Source of the DNA: Pyropia yezoensis
Lineage: Eukaryota > Rhodophyta > Bangiophyceae > Bangiales > Bangiaceae
DNA: 64,000 bases
Reading direction: 5' to 3'
Assembly: GCA_009829735.1 (NCBI GenBank)
Contig: CM020620.1
Coordinates: 8,944,545-9,008,544 of the forward strand
Every line of letters starts with the position of its first letter. Within the stretch, counting starts at the first letter, position 1. This document shows positions 10,782 to 21,389 of the stretch, one piece after another. The translations under genes and the position numbers were made by a program. Under the pieces are notes generated by a model that did not search any database, was not told where the DNA came from, and saw nothing but the letters and a program-made list of their open reading frames with translations.

Positions 10782-12923
10782 TGCCGCCACGCCACGCTGC
10801 CCAGCGGGGGTGGCCGCCGCTATCAAGGGCAGCACCAGCGGCTGCGCCGGCGCACCCGCCGACGGTGTGGGCGACGGCGACACGATGGGCGTGTCGGGGA
10901 GTGGCGCCGGCGGGGTGGCCGCGCGCCGGCGCTTGGGAGGGGGGGAGGGCGCCCCCGCCGCCGCCGCCATTGTCCCCCGCGCAGACGGCGAGGCGGCGCC
11001 ACCCGACGTTGCCGCCCCGGTGCCCGAGCAACGATGATGGGCAAGGGGGGCGCCCCCGTCGGCGGGCCACGTCAAGGCCGATAGCGGGGGGGGTAGGCCG
11101 GCAGTGGGTGGCGGCGGGTTGGTGCCACGGGGGCGCTTGGGGGGGAAAGGGGGCGCACCGTCCCCCTCAGCCGGGCCGGTATCGGGGCGGGCCCAGGGTG
11201 AGGCGACCGCGGTGGAGGCGGTGGCGGCATGGACGGCCGCCCGCGAGGACGGCGACGGCAACGGCGTCGGCGCGTCGGCCGAGGAGGCAGCTGTTCCCGC
11301 AGAGGCAGACGCATCCCCGCCGCGCCCTGCCCCGGTCTCGGTCCGGGCACCCGCCTCCCCGGCCGACCGCCCCGCCAAAGCCGCCGACGGCGCGTGACGG
11401 CGGAGCAGCGCCACAACACCGGGGTGCCCCGTCGCGGCGGCCAACGCCGCCGCCGTTTGTCCAGCAGGCGTCAGCACGCAGGCGTCAGCGCCGTCGGCCA
11501 GCAGCTCCCGGACCACCGGCGCGTCGCCAGCTGCGGCAGCAATGTGCAGGGCGGTGCGGCCGTCGGGGGTGGTGGCGGCCAACGCCGACGGGCCAACGTG
11601 CTGAAGGACATGGCGCACCAGGGGGGTGCCCCCACCAGAGGCGACAGCAAGCAACAGCAGCCGTGGCCGCGGCGTCGAGGGGGGCGGCACCTCTGACCGG
11701 GCGTCATCCCAACGGCCGTTGCCGTCGCCACCGCCGCCCGCCTCACCGTCCCTGCCGCCCTCGGCGGTGGCGCTCCGCTTGTCCCCCTTGCCCTTCAACA
11801 GCGAGCGCGCCACCAGCAGGTGCCCGGCCGCCACCCCGACCTCCAGCGCCGTCTGGCCGTCAGACGCCACCACCGACCGGTCGGCGCCCCACCGCAGCAG
11901 CGCGCCCACCGTTCGCGCCTTGCCCGCCGCCGCCGCCGCGTGCAGGGGCGTTTGACCGGCAGCACAAACGGCGTTACGGTCAGCTCCAGCCTTTATCAGC
12001 GCATCAACGCACTTTAGGTGGCCACCGGCGGCGGCGAGCGCCAGTGCACCGGCGCCCGTCGCGGCAACAACGCCCGTTGTGGGGGCACCCGCTTTCAGGA
12101 GCACCTCCAGCACAGAGACATAGCCGGCAGCTGCCGCCAAGCGCAGCGGCGACCAGCCGTTGGGGGCAGATTCGGACGGCGACGCGCCCGCGGCCAGCAA
12201 CGACCAGACAGAGTGTAGCAGACCCTCGCTGGTGTGGTACATGAGCATCGTCCAACCGGCGCGCTCCCCAACCTCCTCTCCCCTGCAGACGCTACCACGG
12301 CTGCGGCTGCCGCTGCTACGGGTGCCGCCGCCGCCCCTCCCGCCGCCGCCTCTGCCGCCCCCACCCCTGTCCTCGCCGCCGCTCCAGTCCCGAGGCGCAC
12401 CCGCAGCGAGCAGCAGGTCCACCACCGGCCCCGCGTTGCTCTTGTTGAGCGCCGCCACCACCAGCGCGGTGCGACCATCCCCCAGTACAACGCCCACATC
12501 GGCGCCACCCTGTATCAGCCGCTCTACCACCGAGGCCCTGGCCGTCTCGGCCGCGATGAGCAGCGGCGTCGCCCCGTGGTTGCACCGCGCATCAACCGCC
12601 GCACCCGCATTGAGGAGGTCCCCTACCAGGCCCGTCTTGGACGCCCGCGCTGCTAGCGCGAGGGGCGTAAAGCCGTCTGCGTCGGTGGCGTCGACGGCCG
12701 CGCCAGCGGCGAGCAGCGCCGCCGTCACCGCCCGGCCACTGATGCCGGGGGTGACGGCCACCAAGTGGAGAGCCTGCCGACGCTGGTCGTCAAGGGGTGT
12801 GGTCGCCAGCCGCGGGTCCTTGAGGAGCGGTTTCACCAGGGACACCTTGTCGGCCTCACACGCGGCGACCATCCGAGAGATGTCCGCGGTGCTGAGGGGG
12901 AGAGGACGGGGGGAAGGGGTCAT
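9292..12923 (-). CDS. Ankyrin-repeat protein with Ala/Pro-rich linker; C-terminus in a second frame
   Basis: Translation from the Met at 12923 gives a short lead and then about twelve ankyrin repeats in two blocks. Typical units read DGFTPLALAARA, GQTPLHAAAAAG and DGRTALHIAAAAG. The second half is Ala/Pro/Ser low complexity. In this frame the gene would stop at 9522 with an Arg/Pro-rich end, but from about 9660 another minus-strand frame carries ordinary protein, from GLDPAAVACLLATA to RVKRFLRCLREA and a stop at 9292. The switch falls in the poly-G/C tract at 9667-9715, so either the assembly has a homopolymer indel or an intron lies there. The new C-terminus is helical and resembles a SAM domain only weakly. 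An in-frame Met at 13394 was not used, because the extension is unlike the rest and a TATA-like box lies at 13031. Ankyrin repeats bind proteins; the partner is unknown. Confidence 0.75.
9779..9808. repeat. Perfect 30-bp palindrome inside the ankyrin gene
   Basis: The half-site CCTTGACGGGCGGCG is followed by its exact reverse complement with no spacer, within the low-complexity coding tail (it encodes PLTGGAPPVKA). It has the same length and organisation as the palindrome at 6895-6924, but a different sequence. Confidence 0.85.
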
Positions 12924-13030
12924 CGTGACAACGAAGGATGGTAATCGGGGTTGAGAAAAAGAAAGCAGAAGGCGGTCGAACAGGTCCCGCGGGGATGCCC
13001 CCACCAATGCTACGATGCGGACGTGAGAGG

Positions 13031-13037
13031 GTATATG
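13031..13037 (-). promoter_or_regulatory. TATA-like CATATAC upstream of the ankyrin gene
   Basis: The minus strand reads GCATATACCC about 110 bases before the chosen ATG at 12923, which would leave a 5' UTR of roughly 75 bases. It supports the shorter start. The motif is degenerate. Confidence 0.35.
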
Positions 13038-14292
13038 CAGCAGATACAACGGGTGTGGCGGCCACGAAAGCGGGCAAGGCACCGTCCTTTCGGAGCCCTG
13101 CGCAGCGTGGCGGGACACGAGGGGCAGGAGCGCGCGAGGTTTGGGCCCGGCAGTCGTTGTGGGCGCACTTCCGTTTTGGTCACTCGCTGAGCAGGAAACA
13201 AGTATTTGGAGTCGCATTCTCTCAGGAGAACAAATTACAAATTCACAAATCAAGTTTGACTGAAATGAACACCCTGGCGCGGACTCACGGCAAAACGAGG
13301 GCCGTGCCATTGCGGTCGTCCATCTCAGCCGCGGCCTCTCCGGGCGCGCTGCGAGAGGTGCGCGGACGCCAGGTATCCTCCTGCCTGTCGCCACTGACCT
13401 TTACGTATCCGCACCAACCACCACAGCAGCCACCGCCATGCTTCCTCAGGAGGCCGCCACGCCCCTGGGCCACCGTGGCGCTCGCAGACGCGTCCGTTGC
13501 GCTGGGCCCCGAGCCTCGCACCACGAGCCGTGACTCTGAAAGCTGCCTTCAGTCCAAACGTCACGGTCAGACCATCGGAGGTCGGACCTGGCTTTGTGGC
13601 GCAACCCGCCGTACAGTACAGTATGCACTGGGTCTCCGTCCGCGCGCGGATGGCGTATACGTAGACGCGCACGAGTGCGCGGCAGTCGTGTTTTGTCCGT
13701 CCAACGATGACCAGTCGCCTCTCGCCCCCCCGTCGCCCTGCCCCTCCACCACCCCTCCTCTCACCGAGCCACGGCAGGCACCGCCCCACCGACCTTCGGG
13801 CGAGGGCTCGCCGCCTCGCCGCTCGGACAGCCGGGGGTGCCGCAAGTGAGCGTGCCGGCCGCTCTCCCCGGGGAACCCCGCAGGACCACCCCGAGCTCTG
13901 ACTCGGTGGCCGCCTCCACGCGGATGGCACCTGCAGTGGATGGGCTGCCACCGCCAGGACTGGCGCTGTTGTCGGGTACGGGCTGCTGGGGACGAGGCGT
14001 GGGAGCTCGTCCCCCGTTCCCCGTTGGTCCAGACCTACCCGTCAGCAAAAGCATGTCAGGCGCCCTCCGTCCGAGTCCCTTCGCACTGCCCTGGCCCGCG
14101 GCACCCTTCCAACACTCGGGAATAGTGTCTGGCATCGGCAGCGGAAGACCGCGCGTCACGTACCAGTCAGCACGATTCCTCGGGCGTACGGAGTGGAGGG
14201 CGTCGCTTTGACAACGTACGTACGTACGACGTTGGGCCTGTGTTGGAGCTTGCAGGGGTGCGTAGGCACTCTCATTGGGCTCAGCTGAAAGT

Positions 14293-14298
14293 TTTATT
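14293..14298 (-). terminator. Poly(A) signal AATAAA of the zinc-finger gene
   Basis: GAAATAAAAC on the minus strand, about 400 bases after the stop codon of the zinc-finger gene, in a locally AT-rich spot. Confidence 0.55.
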
Positions 14299-14697
14299 TC
14301 TCACTCTCTTCATTATGCAGATGGGTTCTTTGGGGGAGGGCACCAGGGCGTGAGGAGGACGATCACTACAGAGGAGGGACCTCCCCGGGCTCGTCGCATT
14401 GGTGCAAATGAACACCCAGCTGTGAGGGAGTAGTCGCACGGCATCGGCCTATAGGCTGGAAGGAGCGCTGAGAAGAAAGGTAGGTATGTGGTCCAGCGCA
14501 GTTTGAAAGCCTTCCCTGATCATGACGAAGTAAAACACTTCCCGACAGCCACGTCCATTGTGTGTCCCTTCAGCTGTTCACGCCTGAGATCAGCAGGTAA
14601 TTGTATTTCCGGCAAAAAGAAGCGTCGAGCAGTGCGTCCCGTAGCCCCCCCCCTCGAGCCCCCTCCCATGGCCCAGCTTCGCCACCCACACAAGGCC

Positions 14698-16539
14698 TCA
14701 CCACATACCCTCAAACTCCATCTCAAACGGCAAAGGCGAGTACCCGCCCGCCGCGTGGGAGCCGTCCGACTCGGACGACCAGCTGCTGCCCGACAGGGTG
14801 CTGTGGAGGGACGGAAAGGGCGAGTCGCCCATCCCTTCCCCGCCCGCACTGCCGCCCACAACAGGGTGGACCGCGTCCTCCAGCTTGAACGGGCTCGGCG
14901 GGGACTCGGGTAGCACCACCCCGTCGTCGCGGACGCCCAGCACCAGCAGTTCCATCGTATGCGAGGAGGGGGTGGACGGCGGCCCACCGGCCACGCCGTC
15001 ACTCCCAAACGCCGACGAAGATCCGCCAGACGTGTCCGACGCGTCGTCCATGACGGTAGCCATGGCGCCCCCTAGTGGCAGCGGCGGCGGTCCACACACG
15101 TATTGAGCCATGTCGACGACGCCGGCCGCCACGGCGGCGGCAGGGCGGACGGAAAAGGCAGTGTGGGCGAGCGCCCCCCACGGCGACGCGGCCACGTCCG
15201 GCGCCGCGGCCACCGCCACCGGTGGCATTTCTGGCTTGACCACCAGCGGGGGAGTCCGCGTCGGCGGTCGCCGCCGCGCGGGGGAGCCCCCCGCCCGCGA
15301 CGCACGCCGCGCCTTGGCGGACCGCACCGATGGCGACGCGGGCGACGTGGCCGCCGTCGTTGCAACCGACGCCTCCCCTGCCGCAGCCCGCTGCCGTGGC
15401 GGAGGCGGCGGCGGCGGCGGCGGCGGCGGCGGGCGCGCCGCCCCCACGGGCGGCGGTGGCGGTGGCGGCGGCGGTGCGCCGAGGGATGCCCCCCCAGACG
15501 GCGGCGGGGGATCCCCCCCGCCGCCCCCTCGGCCCCCGGCAGGGGGCGACTTGCGCGGGCCCCCACTCCCACCGCCGCCAGCGGCGCCGCCCCTGCGGCC
15601 AGCCGGCAGGGCAGTGCGCTTGCCCGACTTGTGCGCCCGCACGTGGGTGATGAGGCTGAGCTGAAAGGGGAACTCGCGGCTACACCCCTCATACGGGCAG
15701 TGGAAATTTTGGCCGTCAGCACGGGTGCGGTTGCCGCCGCCGCGCTTCCTTGGCGTGGTGTCCTTGTCCTTGCCGCTTGGCTTGACCACCCCCCCCGTAT
15801 GGACTGACAGAGCCGGCGACGAGGCCGTCGAGGAGGTGGGCGACGACAGGGGCACCGGCCCCGCCGTGGGCGCTGGCGTGAGCAGGCCAGCTGCCGCGGC
15901 GTCTGCCGCGGTCACCGGCAGCCCTTGTCCAACGTCATCGGATGCACCGACAGGAAGGGCACGTCCGGCAGCCCGGGCGGCCGCCTCGGTGTGCGACATG
16001 GACCGCACGTGGGCGAGGAGGCTGCTCTTCCACAAAAAGTTCCGATTGCACAGGTCGCACGAGAAGGGGGCCTCCTGGGTGTGCAGCCGCGTGTGGGCGT
16101 CCAGGTTCGATGAGCGCTGGAAGGTGCGCCCGCACCCATTAATGACGCACCGGTACTCGGCGGCGCTCACCGAAGAGCCGCCGCCGCCACCGTCGTCGCC
16201 GGGGCCACTGCCAGAAGGCGGAGGTGCCACCGACGAGGTGGATGACGCCGCCGCCGCCATGTCCTTAATGGGCGCGGGCGCCAGGGCAGGGGCCACCCGG
16301 GGGGCAGCCACCGCCGCTGCCGGCGCGGTGGCCGGCGGGGTGGGCGGGGACGGCGCAGCAGGCGCCATCATCCGAGACGCCACCGTGAGGGTGGCCGCCG
16401 CGCCAGCTGGTGGCCGCCTCGGATCCGGTGCTGCTGCTGCCGCCGCCACCGACCTTGCGGCCGCGTCGAGAACGGAGCCTGTGAGGGAGGCGATCGGTGC
16501 GACGGACCCGTGCGGCAGGTTGTGGGGCGCACCTTGCAT
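14698..16539 (-). CDS. C2H2 zinc-finger protein, three fingers, probable transcription regulator
   Basis: 613 residues from the Met at 16539. Three C2H2 fingers are visible. Finger 1, residues 131-153, is C-x4-C-x12-H-x3-H with the QRSSNLDAHTRLHT helix. Finger 2, 161-183, is C-x2-C-x12-H-x5-H. Finger 3, 281-303, is C-x4-C-x12-H-x3-H and is separated by about 97 residues of Ser/Ala/Pro linker. Fingers 1 and 2 are joined by a TFIIIA-like linker. Basic stretches (TPRKRGG, SGKRTALPAGRRG) flank finger 3 and may help nuclear import. The C-terminal ~120 residues are acidic and Ser-rich with hydrophobic spacing (MELLVLGVRDDGVVLPE, FKLED, ending MEFEGMW), as in activation domains. An in-frame Met at 16977 was rejected because the added 146 residues look like translated UTR. 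The DNA target is unknown. Confidence 0.8.
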   Translation of the reverse strand: MQGAPHNLPHGSVAPIASLTGSVLDAAARSVAAAAAAPDPRRPPAGAAATLTVASRMMAPAAPSPPTPPATAPAAAVAAPRVAPALAPAPIKDMAAAASSTSSVAPPPSGSGPGDDGGGGGSSVSAAEYRCVINGCGRTFQRSSNLDAHTRLHTQEAPFSCDLCNRNFLWKSSLLAHVRSMSHTEAAARAAGRALPVGASDDVGQGLPVTAADAAAAGLLTPAPTAGPVPLSSPTSSTASSPALSVHTGGVVKPSGKDKDTTPRKRGGGNRTRADGQNFHCPYEGCSREFPFQLSLITHVRAHKSGKRTALPAGRRGGAAGGGGSGGPRKSPPAGGRGGGGGDPPPPSGGASLGAPPPPPPPPPVGAARPPPPPPPPPPPPRQRAAAGEASVATTAATSPASPSVRSAKARRASRAGGSPARRRPPTRTPPLVVKPEMPPVAVAAAPDVAASPWGALAHTAFSVRPAAAVAAGVVDMAQYVCGPPPLPLGGAMATVMDDASDTSGGSSSAFGSDGVAGGPPSTPSSHTMELLVLGVRDDGVVLPESPPSPFKLEDAVHPVVGGSAGGEGMGDSPFPSLHSTLSGSSWSSESDGSHAAGGYSPLPFEMEFEGMW

Positions 16540-19500
16540 GCCGAGCAGGGACAGATGAATGAGTGCCGACAGGAGGGGGGGGGGGCGGGGGGCGAAAGGG
16601 GGTCGGGGGGGGAGGAAAGCTCCACTGAGGATGAGCAGACCAAGAGGGAGGACAGGCTTTGAGCGTCGGTGGGATGGGGTGGGGGCGGTCAGGCACAGTG
16701 CCAAACCATGTAACGACCGTCGGCCAGGGGGGACGAATGCCGCGCCGGTGGAGAAGGGCGGGGGGGTGGCGGCACAGCAGACCAGACAGTGCGCGTTGGT
16801 GTTGCCGCAGTCTCCGTCTGCCCGATCTGACTGCCGGCCGGAGCTTAAAAAGGTGCGACCGTGGGGCGACGGGTGGGGGCTGGATTTTCTTCTGTGCGGC
16901 ACGCGCGCCTGCCGGCCTCTCCACACAGAGCCCACCGTCATGTGCCACGCAGTCGTTCGTGGGACCTCCCCCACCAAGGCGGGTGGTCAAACAAATGGAC
17001 GGAAGGAAAAGAAACAAAAAAACACACGGCTGGTGCTGCGCGAACATATAAGAAAAAAAAGCTATCAAAGGAGCCGCCAGCGCATGCCCAACGCCGACTA
17101 GGACACGCCCCACCACCTTCGCCCTCCCCCTGACGCTCCCGCCGTCGACGCGTCACGTCGCTGGCCGGCCACGCAGGGGCAGCGCGAGGAAGGGACCCCT
17201 CCCGTGCCTGCGAGCACCAGCGGCCAATTGCGAAAGGCCGCTGTCACAAGCCGCCACCCACCACCGTCCCCCCCACCGCCCCCTCCATTTCCGCAGCCCG
17301 CATCGGGGCGGGGGAACCGCCCGCGCTTCGCAGCATCATAGGGCGCCACCACTCCACCCACCACCACCCCCGCTCCTGACGAGCGCCGCTCAATTCTGTC
17401 AAGGGCAGCGAACGGTCCTTTCAGGAGGAGCCCGGTGGCCCCCCCCCCGTATCAACCCCCCCCCCCGGGGCCAGGACAGCGGGCATGGCCACGCGCTGGG
17501 GTCTCGTAAGGCGCTGGCTCGCCACCACCCACTGGGTGACGAGTACGTGACGGGCGTGGACGGCGGCGGTCCAGTTGCCACGCGCCACAGGCAGGTTTGG
17601 CGTCGCTGGACCCGCCGCCGCTCACCGGCGACGGATTTTTTTTTTTCCGCCGCCGCGGGCAGCGTCAAATCTGACCGCCCCCCTGCGGCGCAACCGAGAC
17701 TGCCCCTTCCTGACACCCCATTGGTGCGCACCTCCAAAGGCCGGCAGTGGCAGCCGCGAACGGGCTTCCTTACGAGCCGGTCCAGCGGTGCCCCCTCCCC
17801 CCTTTCCCTTCATGCGGGATCAGAATCACCGGCGGCCAAAAACGTGCCGCACCGGCAGCGAGACACGTTGAAGCGAAGCCAGGTGGTACCAGCGCCACTT
17901 TCCTTCAGGGGGAGTCCCCAGCTTGTCTTGGTCTCAACCTCGAGGCACAATGAGCGGCGGGCAGCGCCCCGTGGGTCTCACGACTGCGGGCAGGAGGCCT
18001 CGCCCCGGAACAACCGCGGCCGCCGCCGCTCCCGGCGACCGTGGGGCGCAAGGGTCTTGATTTTCGTACATACCCCCTGAACCAACAGCTGCCGCGAGGC
18101 CCGCCGCCTCGTGCGGGGGTCAATGAACGAGGCGGGGAAAGTGACAACGACCACGACCGGCCCCGCGTCACGGAGAGGGTAGGGATGTCCATGCCAGATG
18201 CTGACGCGTGCATGCGTGGCGATGCGTACCGCCGCTGGGTGGGCAGGGTCCTCCCAGCTGGCGAGCGGACCGGAAGGACCAGTGGCGGACTGTCGGGTCA
18301 CCTGTTCATGCCTTGTCCGCGGCATGCGCTGACGGCGCTGGAAGGCACTCCCAGTGGGCACATTTCATTGGCCACACCATCGGGCGAAAAGCCCCCGTGG
18401 CGCCTGCTGCCGGGCCTACGTCTTGGGGACGCCTGTGGTGGGGGCGCCCTCGGTGGCGTTCGTTGGCGGACGCGCCCCGGCATGTGGGTTTTCGCGCAGC
18501 TGGCTGCCGGCATGAGCGGAAAGGGTCACGTCGTCAAGCACACCCACGAGGACAGTTGAGCCTTGTTGGCTCAGAATTGGTCAAGCGGCCGTTGGCGAGA
18601 CAAGCCGGGGCAGCTTCGTGCATCAGCACGGCGGGGCGGGGGTGCTTGAAACAGCAAGGGGGCTCGTGGGTTGGGTGGACCTTTCGAAGGGTGGGCAGTT
18701 TGCGCATCTTTCCAGGGCTTTGCATGTTGGCGCTTGCGCGTGGCTGGCGACTTCTGATCCCTACCTCAAACCACGCGAGCGTGCCAGCTACCATGCATCT
18801 CGAATTCGGGGCCGTTCATTTGACGTGCGACCGATGCTTGACGGTACGGAACAGTCCTCTTTGACACGACAGGGGGTGTTGACGGGCCTCAGCGCAGTGC
18901 GCACCGAAGGGCACGCGCCTTCTCCTCGCGACAGAACTCGAACGGACCGCCGGCCAGCAGACTCGCGTCGGCCGAGCACTGGTCGCGCACCATTGGGTTG
19001 GGGACCAGAGAGGGGTCGTGAGCCACCCGCCCGAGCGTGCACCTGCCGCCATCCATGCCGCTTGCGGCGGACGCCAGCGCAGGGTTGTCCCTTGTGCCGA
19101 GTCGTGGGCCGACGCCGGCCGCCGCCGCTTGCCACGACCACCTCCCATTGCTTTGTTTTGCGCGAGGGGGGGCCCAGCGCGAGGGAGCGGTTTGGACGGC
19201 GGGGGGTTGGCCACCTCCCCCCCGCTGCCGTTGCTGCTACCAGATCCCGTCGCCGTGCACAGCCCGGGTGGCGGATGCGGGGTGGGGTGTGCCCCGATAA
19301 TCCAGGCGGCGGCCCGCCGGAGCAAGTGGTGCTTGCGCGGAGCGGTGGGCCCCACGTGGCGTCGGCGTGGCACTTCCCAAGGTCCACACGCTCTGCTTGC
19401 GAGGCCAGGGTTTGGCGATGCGTGACACAAGCGCATTGAGCGAGGGTAAGTGCTGACCACGGGGCTTGCTCGTGACTTTGCCATCGGGGGAAGTTGTATG

Positions 19501-20102
19501 TACTTTGTTTGTAATTGTATCAAATGCAAGAGCCTTATGTATTCGTTGACATGGGCAACATGTTGGAACGGCGCCGAGAACGGCGCCAGGAACAACTCGC
19601 GTCGCCGGGAACACAGCTTCACGCCGACGCAGTGCGTTCAACCCGAGAAGGACTCGTCGGCAAAGGCCGACGCCACCCTCTGGCCGCGGCCGCGGCGGCG
19701 GCTGCGGGGGAGGTACATGGCGCCGCCACGTCGCCCCGCTGTGGGGGAGGTGGAGGGGGCCGCCGCGTTGCCCCCCGGCGGCTGCTGGGCCGCTCACCGA
19801 CGGTGGCCGCGCCCGGGGCGACCGCTGCGGCGAGCACCCACCGCTCTCGCCGGCGCCCCCCCCTCCGCGGCCCCGTGCATGGGGGGGAATGGCGGCGGCG
19901 GCGGCGGTAACGGGGGCGGGGGCGGGGGTGGCAACGGCGGCGCCGGCGGGGGCACCCCCTGGTGCACCTCGCGCCGTCGACCGCCGGTGAGGGCGCTGTC
20001 GGCATCCGGCCGGCCGCTCGACGGGGCAGCACCCACGGTGGCCTCGGCCGCGGCGACCGCCGCGGCAGCCACCCTCCGCTCTCGCCGGCGCCCCCCCCCC
20101 CG
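16540..20102. other. 3.5-kb region without a supportable gene
   Basis: The first ~550 bases are probably the 5' region of the zinc-finger gene; a TATA-like CTTATATG stands on the minus strand near 17043. The rest has only Arg/Pro-rich frames on both strands. It may contain upstream exons of the transporter gene that ends at 20822, but I could not recognise any membrane-segment-encoding frame here. Confidence 0.45.
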
Positions 20103-20110
20103 CGGCTCGA
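19800..20110. repeat. Degenerate ~70-bp direct repeat
   Basis: About 19800-19874 and about 20036-20108 share a pattern of GGTGGCC, GGCGACCGC, CACCC/CACCG and CGCTCTCGCCGGCGCCCCCC, with scattered differences, spaced about 235 bp. The second copy ends exactly where the transporter-like sequence begins. Confidence 0.55.
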
Positions 20111-20822
20111 CTGGCTGCCCGCTATAGTCCTGACGTCGAAGCTGTGTCCTATCGGCGTCGAATCGACCGTCTACGCACTTCTAGCGGGCTTCCAGAACTT
20201 TGGGCAGTCGTTGTCTTCGTCATTGGGCGTCCTCGCGCTGGACGAGGGGGGCATCCAGACACCAGATGACGCGCTCTGTGACTTGAGCAACCTCACCCTG
20301 CTCATCATCATTGGGCACATTGTTCTCCCGCTCCTGACCATCCCACTGACATTTTGGCTCATCCCCAATGCTAAGATGACGGACGACCTCGTCGGCGGGC
20401 TGCCCATGATGGGAGAAGCGGAGAAGGACGACTCGGACGGGAGCGACGCGGGCAGCAACTCCAGCAATTGCAACGGGGAGGCGGGTGGGGGGACGGACGC
20501 CACGGGCGTGGAGGGGAGAGGTGGGCCTTTGGCACCTGCCGAAGATGTGCCCCCGCTGGTTGCACCGGTTTCCGTCAGCGCACCGGTGGCGGCCGACGGC
20601 GCAGCCCAGGAGAGGGACCAGGAGCCAGCGCAGGGGTCGTCAGGCCCCTTCCGGCGCGGCAGAGGTATCCGTGCAAACCGGTTTGAGCGACCACTGGCGT
20701 TAATTGCGTCCAGCCGAGTTCCGCAGTGTTTTCCAATGAACCGGGGTTTTTTGACCCGCGCCGACGACCTGGGAACCGTCGTCTCCGTTGCTATCCGTCT
20801 GACACCAGTTTTTCACAAGTGA
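20103..20822 (+). CDS. BT1-type folate/biopterin transporter, C-terminal part only
   Basis: The frame encodes LPAIVLTSKLCPIGVESTVYALLAGFQN, the hallmark segment of the last helices of folate-biopterin (BT1/FBT) transporters. It is followed by a final membrane span around LLIIIGHIVLPLLTIPLTFWLIP and then a long acidic, Ser/Ala-rich cytosolic-type tail to the stop at 20822. These are 12-helix major-facilitator proteins that move folates or pterins across membranes; only the last two or three helices are here. Upstream sequence in the same frame is Pro/Arg/Gly filler with no helix. Either this is the last exon, with an acceptor possible at GCTATAG|TC near 20130 after a C-rich tract, or a 5'-truncated gene copy. 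The start given is where similarity begins, not a start codon. Confidence 0.6.
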   Translation, partial: RLDWLPAIVLTSKLCPIGVESTVYALLAGFQNFGQSLSSSLGVLALDEGGIQTPDDALCDLSNLTLLIIIGHIVLPLLTIPLTFWLIPNAKMTDDLVGGLPMMGEAEKDDSDGSDAGSNSSNCNGEAGGGTDATGVEGRGGPLAPAEDVPPLVAPVSVSAPVAADGAAQERDQEPAQGSSGPFRRGRGIRANRFERPLALIASSRVPQCFPMNRGFLTRADDLGTVVSVAIRLTPVFHK

Positions 20823-20840
20823 CACCAGTTTTTCACAACT
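20801..20840. repeat. 20-bp tandem duplication over a stop codon
   Basis: GACACCAGTTTTTCACAA is repeated twice in direct succession with a 20-bp period. The transporter frame reads through the first copy and stops at the junction. Confidence 0.85.
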
Positions 20841-21389
20841 TCCGCTTACATAGAAAACCCACAGTGTCTACATATGAGTTGGACCCTTTCTTTTCCTGTT
20901 GACGAGCGCGAGGGCCTATCCAATACCGATATGTACGACGGTGCCGGTGACTGCCGCCTCCTCGCCACTGCCACTGCGCCAGCACCAGCTGTGCCACCGT
21001 TGTAGATGCAGCGTTCATGGACAGTATGCGCATTCAACAAAATGTGCCGGACAAGGTGACCATAGAGGTGGGTAAAGCTGGTAGCAACCAGCAAAGGACG
21101 TCTTCACATCCCACGTCTCTTTGGACAGCTCGAGTGCATCTTCTGCATGGAACACTGAGGCAGACCTGGAGGGCTTCTCCCAAGGCACTTTGTCGTCGCT
21201 GCAGTTTGGAAGAAGGAAGAGCTCATGCTCTCCCCAAGCGTGTGCTTGGAGAGAGCGCGGGACCAGTCAGAAGTAGAAGAGCAGAGTGTTGCGCGGTCCT
21301 GCCTCAGGGCGCCGCCCACACCCTCCATTCCCACTACTCACTCCTACAAAGTTGGTCAAAACGGTCCCACTCTCTCACCAGCACCCCCC
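20823..21389. other. Intergenic, 3' flank of two convergent genes
   Basis: The region between the transporter end (+) and the Hint-protein end (-) is relatively balanced in base composition. No AATAAA on either strand and no recognisable frame were found. Confidence 0.5.

Larger units (their letters stand above)
12924..14697. other. Intergenic region between ankyrin and zinc-finger genes
   Basis: About 12950-13270 is the probable upstream region of the minus-strand ankyrin gene and is less GC-rich than its surroundings. About 14280-14697 is the probable 3' UTR of the zinc-finger gene. Between them no frame is recognisable. ACGT is iterated at 14215-14232. Confidence 0.5.

Noticed and set aside
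10250-12244. 664-codon plus-strand frame opposite the ankyrin gene
   Set aside because: Arg/Pro/Ala-rich shadow of the antisense strand; ankyrin repeats on the minus strand explain the openness.
12924-13394. N-terminal extension of the ankyrin protein from a Met at 13394
   Set aside because: Composition unlike the protein, and it would run through a TATA-like box at 13031.
16540-16977. N-terminal extension of the zinc-finger protein
   Set aside because: Looks like translated 5' UTR; a Met at 16539 starts the Ala-rich protein proper.
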